Positions 52,354 to 60,622 of a stretch of DNA of 64,000 nt are shown piece by piece. The first letter of the stretch is position 1. Each line of letters opens with the position of its first letter. The translations under genes and the position numbers were made by a program. The DNA is from Alcaligenaceae bacterium (GTDB lineage Bacteria > Pseudomonadota > Gammaproteobacteria > Burkholderiales > Burkholderiaceae_B): contig JACCER010000001.1 in assembly GCA_013416445.1 (NCBI GenBank), positions 62,001 through 126,000 on the forward strand, in the 5' to 3' direction. Below the pieces are notes generated by a model that did not search any database, was not told the DNA's origin, and worked only from the letters and a program-made list of their open reading frames with translations.

Positions 52354-53024
52354 TAAGGGGCGGTGTTCGGGTTGGCCCAAGAAAACGTCCAGTCCTTGGC
52401 CCAGGTTCCACTGTGATCGGCTTGCCATTTGGCTTGTGCCGCGTCGTAATCCGCCGCTTTGACCCAGCGCCCGCCTTTGAGCGGTTCGCCGATATACTTG
52501 ATGCCAAGCTCGTACGTCCATTCATGATCGTTGTAGGCCACGCAATAGGACGGCAACGTGTCGAGGGTTACGGTTTTTATGGGATATACGTCAAAAGCCT
52601 GGGTGTAATCCTCACCATTCCAGGATGTTTTGTGCCGCTTGTAGCGATAACTGGTGCTTGCATACGCGCTGTTCAGGTAATCTGCCGTGCACTTGCCCGC
52701 ACCCTTGGAAATGGCATCAAGCCGTTCTGGCATTCCGGCTGAAGTAGACACTGGGCACATGCTCAGGAAGGCGCGGCGGGCGTCTACCGTGTCACCCCAG
52801 TCAAGGCGTCCTTTACGAAAAACCTTGATGTCGAAGTAGTGGTTCAGCGATGGTGCGCATTCGCCGGGTTGCAAACTGCTGGATAAGCAGAGGATCGCTT
52901 CGCAGGCCAGGCGTGTCGTGCCGCTTAGCAAGTCGTTGGATGGCTGGCTCGATGATAGTGCCGGGGTAGGGATGGACGCGCAGGCAAACGCCAGCACGCC
53001 AACCGCAGCGGGAAGGTGCTTCAT
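52353..53024 (-). CDS. trbM: TrbM/KikA-type conjugal transfer protein
   Basis: The protein has 223 residues with a signal peptide ending near ALS. The TrbM core is clear: LACEAILCLSSSLQPGECAPSL (four cysteines), then YFDIKVFRKGRLDWGDTVDARRAFL. TrbM proteins are periplasmic helpers of mating-pair formation. The N-terminal 60% is duplicated at 59.6-60.0 kb. An intergenic gap of 105 bases separates it from the MobC-like gene. Confidence 0.87.
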   Translation of the reverse strand: MKHLPAAVGVLAFACASIPTPALSSSQPSNDLLSGTTRLACEAILCLSSSLQPGECAPSLNHYFDIKVFRKGRLDWGDTVDARRAFLSMCPVSTSAGMPERLDAISKGAGKCTADYLNSAYASTSYRYKRHKTSWNGEDYTQAFDVYPIKTVTLDTLPSYCVAYNDHEWTYELGIKYIGEPLKGGRWVKAADYDAAQAKWQADHSGTWAKDWTFSWANPNTAP

Positions 53025-53379
53025 GGATGTTCTCCGGTATTTTCTGGAGGGTGCCAGACGATGCCTGGCAAGAGTGATGCAGGCGGGTAGGGCCTGTATG
53101 GGTCGAAATTAAAGTGGGCTGTGAACCCGTTTAATCTGAAAGATGTTCTATGCCGCGACGACGCATAGCCGCCTGGGCAATAGCGATGTGTTCAGGCCGT
53201 GCCGTGGCTCGGACCAGAAATGCCGTTTCGAGTGCGGCGGCGTGAGTTTCTGAAATTTGGCTCAGATGCCGCACCGCCTGGCGCAAGGCGTCAAGCTCTT
53301 CGGCCAGGGTATCGGCGGTGGTCAGGCGTCGGCGTACGTAATCTGACAGGTTCAGGCCAGCTAACGCTGCAGCTTCAGA
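52645..53379. repeat. Direct repeat A1: 3'-truncated trbM plus mobC segment
   Basis: This 735-base stretch recurs at 59599-60334 in the same orientation with only scattered differences. It covers the first 60% of trbM, the trbM-mobC gap and about 80% of mobC. The copy here is the intact one. The right boundary falls at a GCTTCAGA word shared by both copies. Confidence 0.85.
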
Positions 53380-53445
53380 AAGACGCCGGTGCTGGCCTGG
53401 GGTCAGGCGAATACGCATGACCTCTGATAGTGGTTCGTTGGACAT
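53131..53445 (-). CDS. MobC-like ribbon-helix-helix mobilisation protein
   Basis: The protein has 104 residues from the ATG at 53445 (MSNEPLS). The N-terminal part MRIRLTPGQHRRLSEAAALAGLNLSDYVRRRL, summarised as a beta strand followed by two helices with LSDYVRRRL, is the pattern of ribbon-helix-helix relaxosome proteins such as MobC. The second half is one long helix. It heads the transfer operon, and its DNA target may be oriT or its own promoter. Confidence 0.77.
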   Translation of the reverse strand: MSNEPLSEVMRIRLTPGQHRRLSEAAALAGLNLSDYVRRRLTTADTLAEELDALRQAVRHLSQISETHAAALETAFLVRATARPEHIAIAQAAMRRRGIEHLSD

Positions 53446-53559
53446 GGGTGCTCCGGGACGCGCCCGTAGCACAGGCACCATTTATGTCGGGAGCGCCTTG
53501 GTTGGTGGGGGGCTAGTGGTGCGGGGTGGTGATTAATCAGACACAAGACATCTGCGAAG

Positions 53560-53964
53560 TTAGTCTGGCATTGGGGCTGGCGGATTTTTGTGTGTGTTCC
53601 ACACGGCACTCAGAAAGTCAGCGAATTCTTCACCAGATATGTCGCCGGATGCGAGCATAACCATGATTTCCTCCAGCTCAGGGACATCAGGAATGTCGAT
53701 TCCTTCCTCATACAGATAGGTCAATGCGCAGGTCAGGGCTGTTCGTTTGTTGGCGTCATTGAATACGTGCCCTTTGGCAATTGCCTCGGCATATAGCCCC
53801 GCAATTCCGAATACGTCATCAAGGGCCGCGTATTGGGCGTGCATCTCAACCCGGAATAGCGCAGCCTCTACCGCGCCAACGCCTCCGCCTCCCAGTCCTG
53901 GCAAGCCGCCTAGTTCAGCGATGATTTCATCGTGAACGGCAATGACAAAGTTGGGGTCAAGCAA
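53560..53964 (-). CDS. doc: Doc-type (Fic family) toxin
   Basis: The protein has 134 residues. The catalytic Fic/Doc motif is HVFNDANKR near 68-76, in the canonical form H-x-F-x-[DN]-A-N-K-R. Doc toxins phosphorylate EF-Tu and stop translation. The start is a TTG directly abutting the antitoxin stop (TAATTG). The glycine-rich GGLPGLGGGG near 18-27 is normal for the family. This is a plasmid-addiction module beside the transfer operon. Confidence 0.9.
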   Translation of the reverse strand: MLDPNFVIAVHDEIIAELGGLPGLGGGGVGAVEAALFRVEMHAQYAALDDVFGIAGLYAEAIAKGHVFNDANKRTALTCALTYLYEEGIDIPDVPELEEIMVMLASGDISGEEFADFLSAVWNTHKNPPAPMPD

Positions 53965-54147
53965 TTACCGATCTCGCAGGGCGATAAGGACGTCTCGATG
54001 AGTTTTGATGACCTTCTTGGCTGCGGCTTTGACTTGAGCCGTCGCGGGTGTGGTGGTCGGAGCGGACGACACTTTGCTAGAGGGAACGATTTTCTCCCTC
54101 TTTACCAACGAGTATCCAAAAAGCTGTTTGTTTTGCAAAGTAGTCAT
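53965..54147 (-). CDS. Antitoxin of the Doc pair
   Basis: The protein has 60 residues and lies directly upstream of doc. The C-terminal half (KAAAKKVIKTHRDVLIALRDR) is a basic amphipathic helix typical of small antitoxins paired with Doc toxins. The N-terminus does not resemble Phd or YefM. Stop and toxin start are contiguous, so the two are translated together. The assignment is mainly by position. Confidence 0.75.
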   Translation of the reverse strand: MTTLQNKQLFGYSLVKREKIVPSSKVSSAPTTTPATAQVKAAAKKVIKTHRDVLIALRDR

Positions 54148-54291
54148 GTGGTCTCCCCGGAGCGAGTGGGCTCACAGAATAATGGGCCAAAGGCTCAATT
54201 AGTACTATACAACGCCCGAAAGAATCTTGCCGTTCAAACTTTTGGCAGGATTGGCATTTGCATACGAAAAATGGCTATTGCCATAGCTTGA

Positions 54292-54603
54292 TCAGTTAAA
54301 TCCGCCTTTGCTCATGATCCGCGCTATATCCCGAGCGCCATGCAATATACGTATGACATAGACGGTATCGTCGGTGTACGTATAGTAAATGGCGTAGGCA
54401 CCGTGGAAAGTTACCCGCAAATTCGGTGATACCAATGGTCGGGCAGGCTGTCCCTCCGGAAAGCTCAGTACTTTGCGGCACGTTTCCTGCAATTTTGAAA
54501 TAAAGTGTTCAGCGGTTTTCTCGGAAGCATCTTCAGCTATGTATGACCATATCTCGGACAAGTCTGCTTCCGCATTTTCGGTTAGGTGGAGCGTGCGGCT
54601 AAT
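54292..54603 (-). CDS. parE: ParE/RelE-type toxin with an unusual start
   Basis: Homology-like sequence (SRTLHLTENAEADLSEIWSYIAEDA, summarised as the ParE N-terminal strand and first helices) begins before the first ordinary start codon. The usual N-terminus is reached only with an ATT codon at 54603; the first TTG, at 54561, would give an 89-residue form lacking the first strand. The C-terminal half is typical: VSPNLRVTFHGAYAIYYTY, then VIRILHGARDI. ParE toxins act on DNA gyrase. The gene overlaps the antitoxin by 22 bases if ATT is used. It may be inactive. Confidence 0.75.
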   Translation of the reverse strand: MSRTLHLTENAEADLSEIWSYIAEDASEKTAEHFISKLQETCRKVLSFPEGQPARPLVSPNLRVTFHGAYAIYYTYTDDTVYVIRILHGARDIARIMSKGGFN

Positions 54604-54863
54604 AACTTTCTCCCTCGCTCGGCGATTCGCTGAGCATCGAATTCTCTGGTACGGCCAGCAGCTACATCGGCCAGGCCCTTGTCAATATCTTGCTTGAGCG
54701 CGGTCAACTGGTCGAGCATGAGTTGGCGTTTAAATGACCAGTCCCGAAGTGCTTCGCGGACGACCTCGCTGGTCGATGCATACTCGCCCATTTCTACGGC
54801 GCTTTTGAGCGTGGTAGCCATTTCTTTAGGCATGGTCACTGTCAGCCGTTCGATCGTAGTCAT
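54582..54863 (-). CDS. parD: ParD-type antitoxin
   Basis: The protein has 93 residues from the ATG at 54863 (MTTIERLT). The N-terminal part RLTVTMPKEMATTLKSAVEMG followed by YASTSEVVREALRDW is the ribbon-helix-helix DNA-binding domain of ParD (CC2985-type). The C-terminal segment should wrap the ParE toxin. It precedes parE, as usual for the pair. Confidence 0.88.
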   Translation of the reverse strand: MTTIERLTVTMPKEMATTLKSAVEMGEYASTSEVVREALRDWSFKRQLMLDQLTALKQDIDKGLADVAAGRTREFDAQRIAERGRKLLAARST

Positions 54864-54942
54864 AGTTGGGCACCTTTGGGTAGAGAAATCATACTTAATC
54901 ATACTTTATTCTCTGTATAGAGGGAAGCCGCAGGGTGAAAAG

Positions 54943-55160
54943 GTACCTTTCCAATACCACGATCCGGCGATTTGCCCCAAAAAACGCCATTTATGCCCGA
55001 AAACGCGCAATCCGCTCAAAACCCAGGCAGCATCAAGCAATCGCAAGCAAGGTCAAGCGAACTTTTGGGGATGGTATTTTGGATGGTATTGGCAGGAGGC
55101 GTTATAAATAAACCCAATTAAATCAATGCCGTAATTGGGCTATTGATAATAGAGTGGGAT
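54943..55160. repeat. Direct repeat B1: 218-base terminal repeat, candidate att/arm region
   Basis: This sequence recurs at 61618-61835 without gaps; the first 170 bases are nearly identical and the last 45 are weaker. It includes TGGTATTTTGGATGGTATTGG, abbreviated as tandem GGTATT words, which resemble arm-type integrase sites. In both places it follows a toxin-antitoxin cassette. Here it fuses directly with the truncated 3' end of the pglZ fragment. No gene is seen in it. Confidence 0.7.
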
Positions 55161-56157
55161 GTCGATTCGCCCGCTTGCGTACGAATATCTAAGGAGAGAC
55201 CGGCGAATTGACCATCCACAGCTACAGTGCAACGCAATCCGCGCCACGAGATGTCGGTGATCTCTGCGATAGGATTGCCTAACGCATTACTGCCCTTAGT
55301 CACAAGCAGTTCCAGAGTGAGGCATTCCTGAAGGCTTAGCCCACCGTGGTTGTAGTCCACTGATCTACCGTAGCAAGCGATCCCGTCTGCTAGTGCAAAC
55401 TGCTGGTTAGGGGTCCAGAACCAGGGGTATAGACGTTCATTCGTGGATGCACCAGGCTTGATTGCTGCGTAGCGTCCCCATTTATTGCCCGTCAGGTCTT
55501 TGGACATTTGAATCGTGGGCAACTTGCCTGGCATTAACAGCCAACCGTGGTCAGTAACCACCCTTACGCTGCTCCAACCGGCAGCTAGCAGTGCGGCGAT
55601 ACGTTCTGAAATTTCGGCTAAAAGGGGCGTTATATGCTTGGCCAGTTTCCAACCGCGCACATGACCTTCGCTATCGATATCACCAAATTCACACCATGCA
55701 TTACATCGACCGTCGCCGTTGTCATTACGGTCCAAAATTACCCAGTGATTATCGGTTAACAGTTTTTTTAGGTGATAACCACCTTTTAGCGATTGCCCCG
55801 TCGCAGCAACGCAAGGTTCAAAATCGTCGCAATCATCGGTGCCGCTGATCTTGTCGCGCACGGGGGATACGGCAGCCTTACCGGTTGCCGTTACGCTAGG
55901 CAAAGCGGCCCAATTCATTGTCTCGGCGATCTGGCAGCCGCGCGCCTCTAGGCTTGCACACAAGCGGCGCGCGGTATCAAAGCGTAGGCCGTCTACAAAC
56001 AATACGCACTGGCCTCGTGCGCTGGAAACTGGCTAAGCGCCTGTAAATCGTGTTGCAGTAGTTTCTCTTGTTCTTCATTCCATTGTGGCCAGCCGCTTAA
56101 CATCTTCGCTGTAGTGTCAAATATCCCAAGATTGGGCAGCTTGCATTGGCGAATGCG
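55118..56157 (-). pseudogene. pglZ: pglZ fragment (BREX alkaline-phosphatase-like protein), both ends missing and frameshifted
   Basis: The minus strand encodes the C-terminal metal-dependent domain of a PglZ type-B protein. FVDGLRFDTARRL supplies the metal-binding Asp, LPSVTATGKAAVSPV follows, then VVTDHGWLLMPG with the metal-binding Asp and His, a PWFWTP block, and YNHGGLSLQECLTLELLV. Upstream residues (NLGIFDTTAKMLSGWPQWNEEQEKLL pattern) are in another frame, with the shift near 56015-56025. The N-terminal half is cut off at the IS3 remnant. The C-terminus stops early in repeat B1, without the tail usual for PglZ. It lies 42 kb from the brxC-pglX genes on the same strand. Confidence 0.82.
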
Positions 56158-56159
56158 GC

Positions 56160-56949
56160 TTGGAATATTGGGGTATGGGATACTAATTTCCAGGTCTATG
56201 GGGCGTACAAAGTATGGCGTCAGTTGCACCGGGAGGCTATCCCGATGGCCCGCTGCACCATTGAGCGCCTGATGCGACGTCAAGGTATTGCTGGCGTGTG
56301 CCGTGGCAAGCGAGTGATCACCACGGTGCCTGATCGCAGCGCAACGTGCCCGCAGGATCTGGTGAACCGCCAGTTTCAGGCGGATAGGCCCAACCGCTTG
56401 TGGGTGGCGGATTTTACCTATGTATCCACCTGGCAAGGCTGGCTGTATGTAGCCTTTGTGATTGACACCTTTGCCAATCGCATTGTTGGCTGGCGCACCA
56501 GTTCCCGTATGACGACGGACTTTCTTTTAGACGCACTGGAACAGGCGATTTATGACCGCAAACCCACCTCATCCGACGGATTGGTTCATCATTCGGATCG
56601 TGGTTCGCAATATGTTTCTATTCGGTATTCCGAGCGCCTGGGGCAAGCCGGTATCAATCCGTCGGTGGGCAGTACGGGGGACGCCTATGACAACGCCTTA
56701 GCGGAAACCATCAATGGACTTTATAAAACAGAAGTGATTCACCGGCGCGGCCCCTGGAAAACCAAGGCGGCTGTGGAGCTAGCCACCTTAGAATGGGTGT
56801 CTTGGTTTAATCACCAACGCCTGCTCAAATCCATTGGGGACGTACCCCCTGCTGAGGCAGAACAGCGTTACTATGATCAACTCGCAGCACATGCTGCAGA
56901 GTCCGTTTTACGTTGACCAAACACCCTCCGCGAAACCCGGGGTGATTCA
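56160..56949 (+). mobile_element. Truncated IS3-family element (orfB transposase remnant)
   Basis: Residues from VWDTNFQVYGAYKVWRQLHR to VLR are the IS3 OrfB transposase (IS2/IS51-like). The DDE residues are present: the Asp in WVADFTYVS, the Asp in HHSDRGSQY, and the Glu in NALAETINGLYKTE. orfA, the frameshift region, the OrfB N-terminus and the left inverted repeat are missing. The right end is intact: CTCCGCGAAACCCGGGGTG running to 56949. The left break adjoins the pglZ fragment. It cannot move by itself. Confidence 0.85.
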
Positions 56950-57129
56950 CTGCTGTAATAAAACGCGGCATATCGCCTCCGATGCGTAGTTAGAATGGCG
57001 TATTGACGAAGTGTTGCACGGACCGGTTGAATCCGTCCCCGTTAAAAAGGGGAGGGTTACCACCGACCGGCGGCTTTGGGTCGATTTTGCCTGAGCCAGT
57101 GTCAATAACTTATCTTTGGGAATGTCACG

Positions 57130-59451
57130 ATGCGTTATCTGCTGGCTTTAGTTGTTCTTATGTATGGGGTAGGTAACCCTGCACATGCGAAATGGCCCAC
57201 CACGATCTGGACGGTTCTTGAAGAGAAAGAGAGTTGGTTAGGCGCAAAGCAGCCTGAAGGCGAGCGCAAGCTCTTTGCGCAAAAATACGAAGAAAGTCTG
57301 CAGCACGCCAGTTTATGGTTCCAGTCCATGTCCTTCAAGGCGCCTTATCAGCTAAACGATAAAAAACGTTTTGATTTTAAGGGCGACGAGCGCTATTTGG
57401 CTTATCTAAAAACAGATACAACAGATTTAAGCTCTACCCATTCCTCGCTTGGATACATGAGGTTGTCCACACCCCCTAGCTTTTTGAATCCCGAAAGTTC
57501 CTGGGACGAGCTATTCACGGCTGCGGCTGTGCATGAGTTATTTCATGGGATTCAGAAAGCAAATCCAGAGTATTACAAATACTCCTCCATTAAACCCCTG
57601 CCGCCCGGGCCCAAAGATTGTGATGACGGGGAGAGGGGTGATGAATGGCTGACGGAAGGCAGCGCTGCAGCCGTGCAGGTTCAATACCTGGAACGCACGC
57701 GTGGGTATATCTATGGCCATGCGTTTAATGGATCACCACGAAGCACTTGGGTACGTACGTTTGACCAGCCATTGGATTGGGGCTCGTTACCGCCCGAGCA
57801 TCGCAACACTCCCGTCAAGACTCAGCATGTATCGTGGTATTGCAGCTACGGGACCTGGTATTTTTGGTACGCCGTTGGCAATATGCTTGGTAGCAAGGAT
57901 CCCCAGGACTGGCGTCGTACTGCTTACTTACGGTACATATTTGACCAGAAAGGCTCCTGGGAGGCAACGGGTTTGGCGATGGTCGATTCTGGCTTGAAGC
58001 AGGCAGCACAAGAGCTTGATGCAATCAATCTCTATCGAGGTGGGCTTTTTTCTTTGTACCCCCAGTTTGTAGCGCAGTATCTGGATGTGGACAGGTTCTA
58101 CGAAAAAGTGGAAAAAGCCACCATGACCACACCGTCGCAATATGAAACGACTAGTTCCCTGGAGGGTGGTGCAATTGATCCGATGGCAACGCGAGCATGG
58201 CGTTTTCGGGTTGAGTTGCCGCGCAATGTGACGCCCATGCCGTACATCGTCCGTTTCGTTCTTGAGTCGCCAGATCAGGGTAGCCTCGACGGACTGCATC
58301 TGATTGTGGATAGCAAGGTGATAGACCGTCCGGTAGATCCGGATGTTCCATATAGTCACACACGTCGTACTGACCGTGATGCGCCCAATGATCAGGGCGA
58401 CCTGGAATACTTTGTACGGATTGCTAATGTGGCGCAGGATGCAGCAGCGACCCAGCCAGCCGAGTTCGTTTTGAGGGTTGAGGTTGAAGGCTTTTATGGC
58501 GAAAAGACAAGCGGGCCTTCAAACGAAACCATTGCTGGTGAGCTTGCACCAGGTTTTGAAATTAGCGGCCCTGACAAGTACTGGACATGTTCTGGCGGAG
58601 ATGATGCGCGTGCGTCGTTTACGATTGTTACGCCAGAAGGCCACGCCAATCAGCTTGAGCGTGCTCTGGCACAGGGGTTGAAAAACATTGAAAACGACTT
58701 AGATCGTGCTGAATTAGAGGCGCAAGGAAAAGCACTGGAAGCGGGATTAAAGCTTAATCAACAAGAACGCAAGAAGTTTGAAAGTGCCATGCAATCCATG
58801 CTTCAGACATCCGGAATAAGTGCCAATGTCGAGCAGGCTGTTGGTGAGATTCGTCGTAAAAATGAAACCTTCATCTTAGCTAATCTTCATGGAACCAACG
58901 CCGAAGGGGCGTGCAACGTTTTGTTCAGTGCGACGTTGCCCGGCAGGCAGCCTGCAGCTCAACAAATTGCCGGCAACCACTTCTCCATGACGATCAACCC
59001 TGAGTCTATAAATGATGTGTTTACTGCAGTGCGTGACATGGCTGCGACACTCGATCTTTCCGAGTTCGATTTGGACAACATGACTGAAGAGCAGGCTGAG
59101 CGTATGGCGAACCAATTCCGACAAATTTCATTGCCTGAATTAGACTTGCCTGTTTTCAATTGGACAATGTGCAGCGGGGACAGAAACTGCGATGGGGGCG
59201 TGCTGACTCTAGAACACGTAAAGTACGATCATTTATCTGGTACGTTCAAGTTTCAAGTATCGCGAGGAAACGATAAAGATGAAAGCAACGAATATGCCAA
59301 CGTTACCGGCTTCATTAATATTACTTCGTCGCAAACAGAAAGCGATAATAGCCTGCTTGACTTCATGAGCCGTGGCCAGCGGGCTGGCGAACCACTTTAT
59401 ATGCCGGGAATTGAAAAGCTCTTGCAAGGCGGGGCCATGTTTGGAGAATAG
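57130..59451 (+). CDS. Secreted HExxH metalloprotease-like protein, unclassified
   Basis: The protein has 773 residues with a signal peptide cleaved after AHA (residue 20). A zinc-site motif, HELFH, is at 135-139 inside AAAVHELFHGIQKAN. A WLTEGSAAA segment with Glu176 lies 37 residues further on, where gluzincin proteases place their third ligand. The middle (350-510) looks beta-rich. A coiled-coil-like region runs about 525-580. The C-terminal part has a cysteine pair in CSGDRNCDGG. I do not recognise a named family. The gene is intact although both neighbours are broken; the ribosome site (GGGA) is weak. The 200 bases upstream of it after the IS end hold nothing assignable. Confidence 0.75.
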   Translation: MRYLLALVVLMYGVGNPAHAKWPTTIWTVLEEKESWLGAKQPEGERKLFAQKYEESLQHASLWFQSMSFKAPYQLNDKKRFDFKGDERYLAYLKTDTTDLSSTHSSLGYMRLSTPPSFLNPESSWDELFTAAAVHELFHGIQKANPEYYKYSSIKPLPPGPKDCDDGERGDEWLTEGSAAAVQVQYLERTRGYIYGHAFNGSPRSTWVRTFDQPLDWGSLPPEHRNTPVKTQHVSWYCSYGTWYFWYAVGNMLGSKDPQDWRRTAYLRYIFDQKGSWEATGLAMVDSGLKQAAQELDAINLYRGGLFSLYPQFVAQYLDVDRFYEKVEKATMTTPSQYETTSSLEGGAIDPMATRAWRFRVELPRNVTPMPYIVRFVLESPDQGSLDGLHLIVDSKVIDRPVDPDVPYSHTRRTDRDAPNDQGDLEYFVRIANVAQDAAATQPAEFVLRVEVEGFYGEKTSGPSNETIAGELAPGFEISGPDKYWTCSGGDDARASFTIVTPEGHANQLERALAQGLKNIENDLDRAELEAQGKALEAGLKLNQQERKKFESAMQSMLQTSGISANVEQAVGEIRRKNETFILANLHGTNAEGACNVLFSATLPGRQPAAQQIAGNHFSMTINPESINDVFTAVRDMAATLDLSEFDLDNMTEEQAERMANQFRQISLPELDLPVFNWTMCSGDRNCDGGVLTLEHVKYDHLSGTFKFQVSRGNDKDESNEYANVTGFINITSSQTESDNSLLDFMSRGQRAGEPLYMPGIEKLLQGGAMFGE

Positions 59452-59598
59452 GGCACGCGGGACTTAACCGACGCCGTGAAGGCGGTCGATGTTGACGAGG
59501 CCAAAAAACTATTTGCCCGTACGCGTATGAGCTACGAGCGCATTGAACCCGTGGCCGAGCTTTTCAGCGATCTGGGCGCTGCGATCGACTCGCGCTGA
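59452..59598 (+). pseudogene. efeO fragment (iron-uptake EfeO/imelysin-type protein)
   Basis: These 48 codons plus a stop, open from 59452, encode [19 protein letters not shown] followed by [24 protein letters not shown]. This is the cupredoxin-to-imelysin linker and helix region of EfeO-type proteins, cut off on both sides. The left edge touches the stop of the metalloprotease gene. The right edge is the border of repeat A2, where the antisense reading becomes the garbled tail of the trbM copy. Confidence 0.75.
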
Positions 59599-59978
59599 CG
59601 ATAGCTGGTGCTCGCATAGACGCTGTTCAGATAGTCTGCAGTGCACTTTCCCGCACCCCTGGATATGGCATCCAGTCGGGCAGGCATCTCGGCTGATGAA
59701 GATGCGGGGCACATACCCAGGAATGCGCGGCGGGCATCTACCGTGTCACCCCAGTCTAGGCGTCCTTTATGGAAAATTTTGATGTCGAAGTAGTGACTTA
59801 GCGATGGTGCGCATTCGCCTGGTTGCAAACTGCTGGATAAGCAGAGGATCGCTTCGCAGGCCAGACGCGTTGTACCGCTTAGCAGATCGTTGGATGGTTC
59901 GCCCGATGATAGTGCCAGGGCAGGGATGGACGCGCAGGCGAACGCCAGCACGCCAACCGCTCCGGGAAGGTGCTTCAT
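59599..59978 (-). pseudogene. Truncated second copy of trbM
   Basis: From the ATG at 59978 the sequence matches the TrbM N-terminus and core (LACEAILCLSSSLQPGE, then FHKGRLDWGDTVDARRAFL). After YASTSYR the frame enters the antisense of the efeO fragment and ends at 59532 after about 20 unrelated residues. The C-terminal 90 residues of TrbM are missing. Confidence 0.85.
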
Positions 59979-60334
59979 GGATGTTCTCCGGTATTTTTCT
60001 GGAGGATGCCAGACGATGCCTGGCAAGAGTGATGCAGGCGGGTAGGGCCTGTATGGGTCGAAATTAAAGCGGGTTGTGAGCCCGTTTAATCTGAAAGATG
60101 TGCTATGCCGCGACGGCGCATAGCCGCCTGGGCAATAGCGATGTGTTCAGGCCGTGCCGTGGCGCGAACTAAAAATGCCGTTTCAAGTGCGGCGGCGCGG
60201 GTTTCAGAAATTTGGCTCAGATGCCGCACGGCCTGGCGCAAGGCGTCGAGTTCTTCGGCCAGGGTGTTGGCGGCGGTCAGCCGTCGGCGTACGTAATCTG
60301 ACAGATTCAGGCCAGATAGGGCGGCTGCTTCAGA
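59599..60334. repeat. Direct repeat A2: second copy of the trbM-mobC segment
   Basis: This is the partner of 52645-53379 in the same orientation. It ends at the GCTTCAGA word, where the mobC reading continues in frame into abiEii. Differences from A1 are mostly single bases, including synonymous ones, so this is an older duplication or a related element rather than an assembly artefact. Confidence 0.85.
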
Positions 60335-60622
60335 TTCGATGGCTGCAAAGATTTCGTCAAATCCGGTCAATATATCTTCAAGAGTGATCGGGCTGATCAA
60401 GGTGAAATCCAGGTCTTCCGAAAACCGGTAGTCTTCAAACCAGCATCGCCGTAGAGCTGTGCCTCCCTTGAATGCCAGTATCTCGCGTAATGGATGGCCA
60501 GCCAATCCGGTGAGGAACCAAGCCAGCACGTAATCACGCTCGATAACGGCCTCGGGGATGCGACGTCCACCTGCAGTCACCAGTGTGTTCGAAATCATTG
60601 AAATGTTGCGTTGTGGAATCAT
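60086..60622 (-). CDS. Chimera of truncated AbiEii toxin and MobC-like C-terminus
   Basis: The protein has 178 residues. The first 96 or so are the N-terminus of an AbiEii nucleotidyltransferase: VIERDYVLAWFLTGL, then LAFKGGTALRRCWF and YRFSEDLDF with the catalytic acidic residues. From AAALSGLNLSDYVRRRL onward it is the MobC-like protein of repeat A, in frame. The rest of AbiEii is gone, so toxin activity is doubtful. The gene begins at the last base of abiEi, as a genuine abiEii would. It is either a pseudogene or a new fusion. Confidence 0.85.
   Translation of the reverse strand: MIPQRNISMISNTLVTAGGRRIPEAVIERDYVLAWFLTGLAGHPLREILAFKGGTALRRCWFEDYRFSEDLDFTLISPITLEDILTGFDEIFAAIESEAAALSGLNLSDYVRRRLTAANTLAEELDALRQAVRHLSQISETRAAALETAFLVRATARPEHIAIAQAAMRRRGIAHLSD

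Noticed and set aside
54679-55107. Open frame across repeat B1, and its counterpart at 61561-61809, as a small protein gene
   Set aside because: The frames are carried by the repeated non-coding sequence, lack ribosome sites and have no recognisable domain; GGTATT repeats suggest a DNA site instead.
55990-56436. Minus-strand 147-codon frame across the pglZ/IS3 junction as a gene
   Set aside because: Its first part is antisense to the IS3 transposase and only its last 45 residues are PglZ-like; it is a chance fusion frame.
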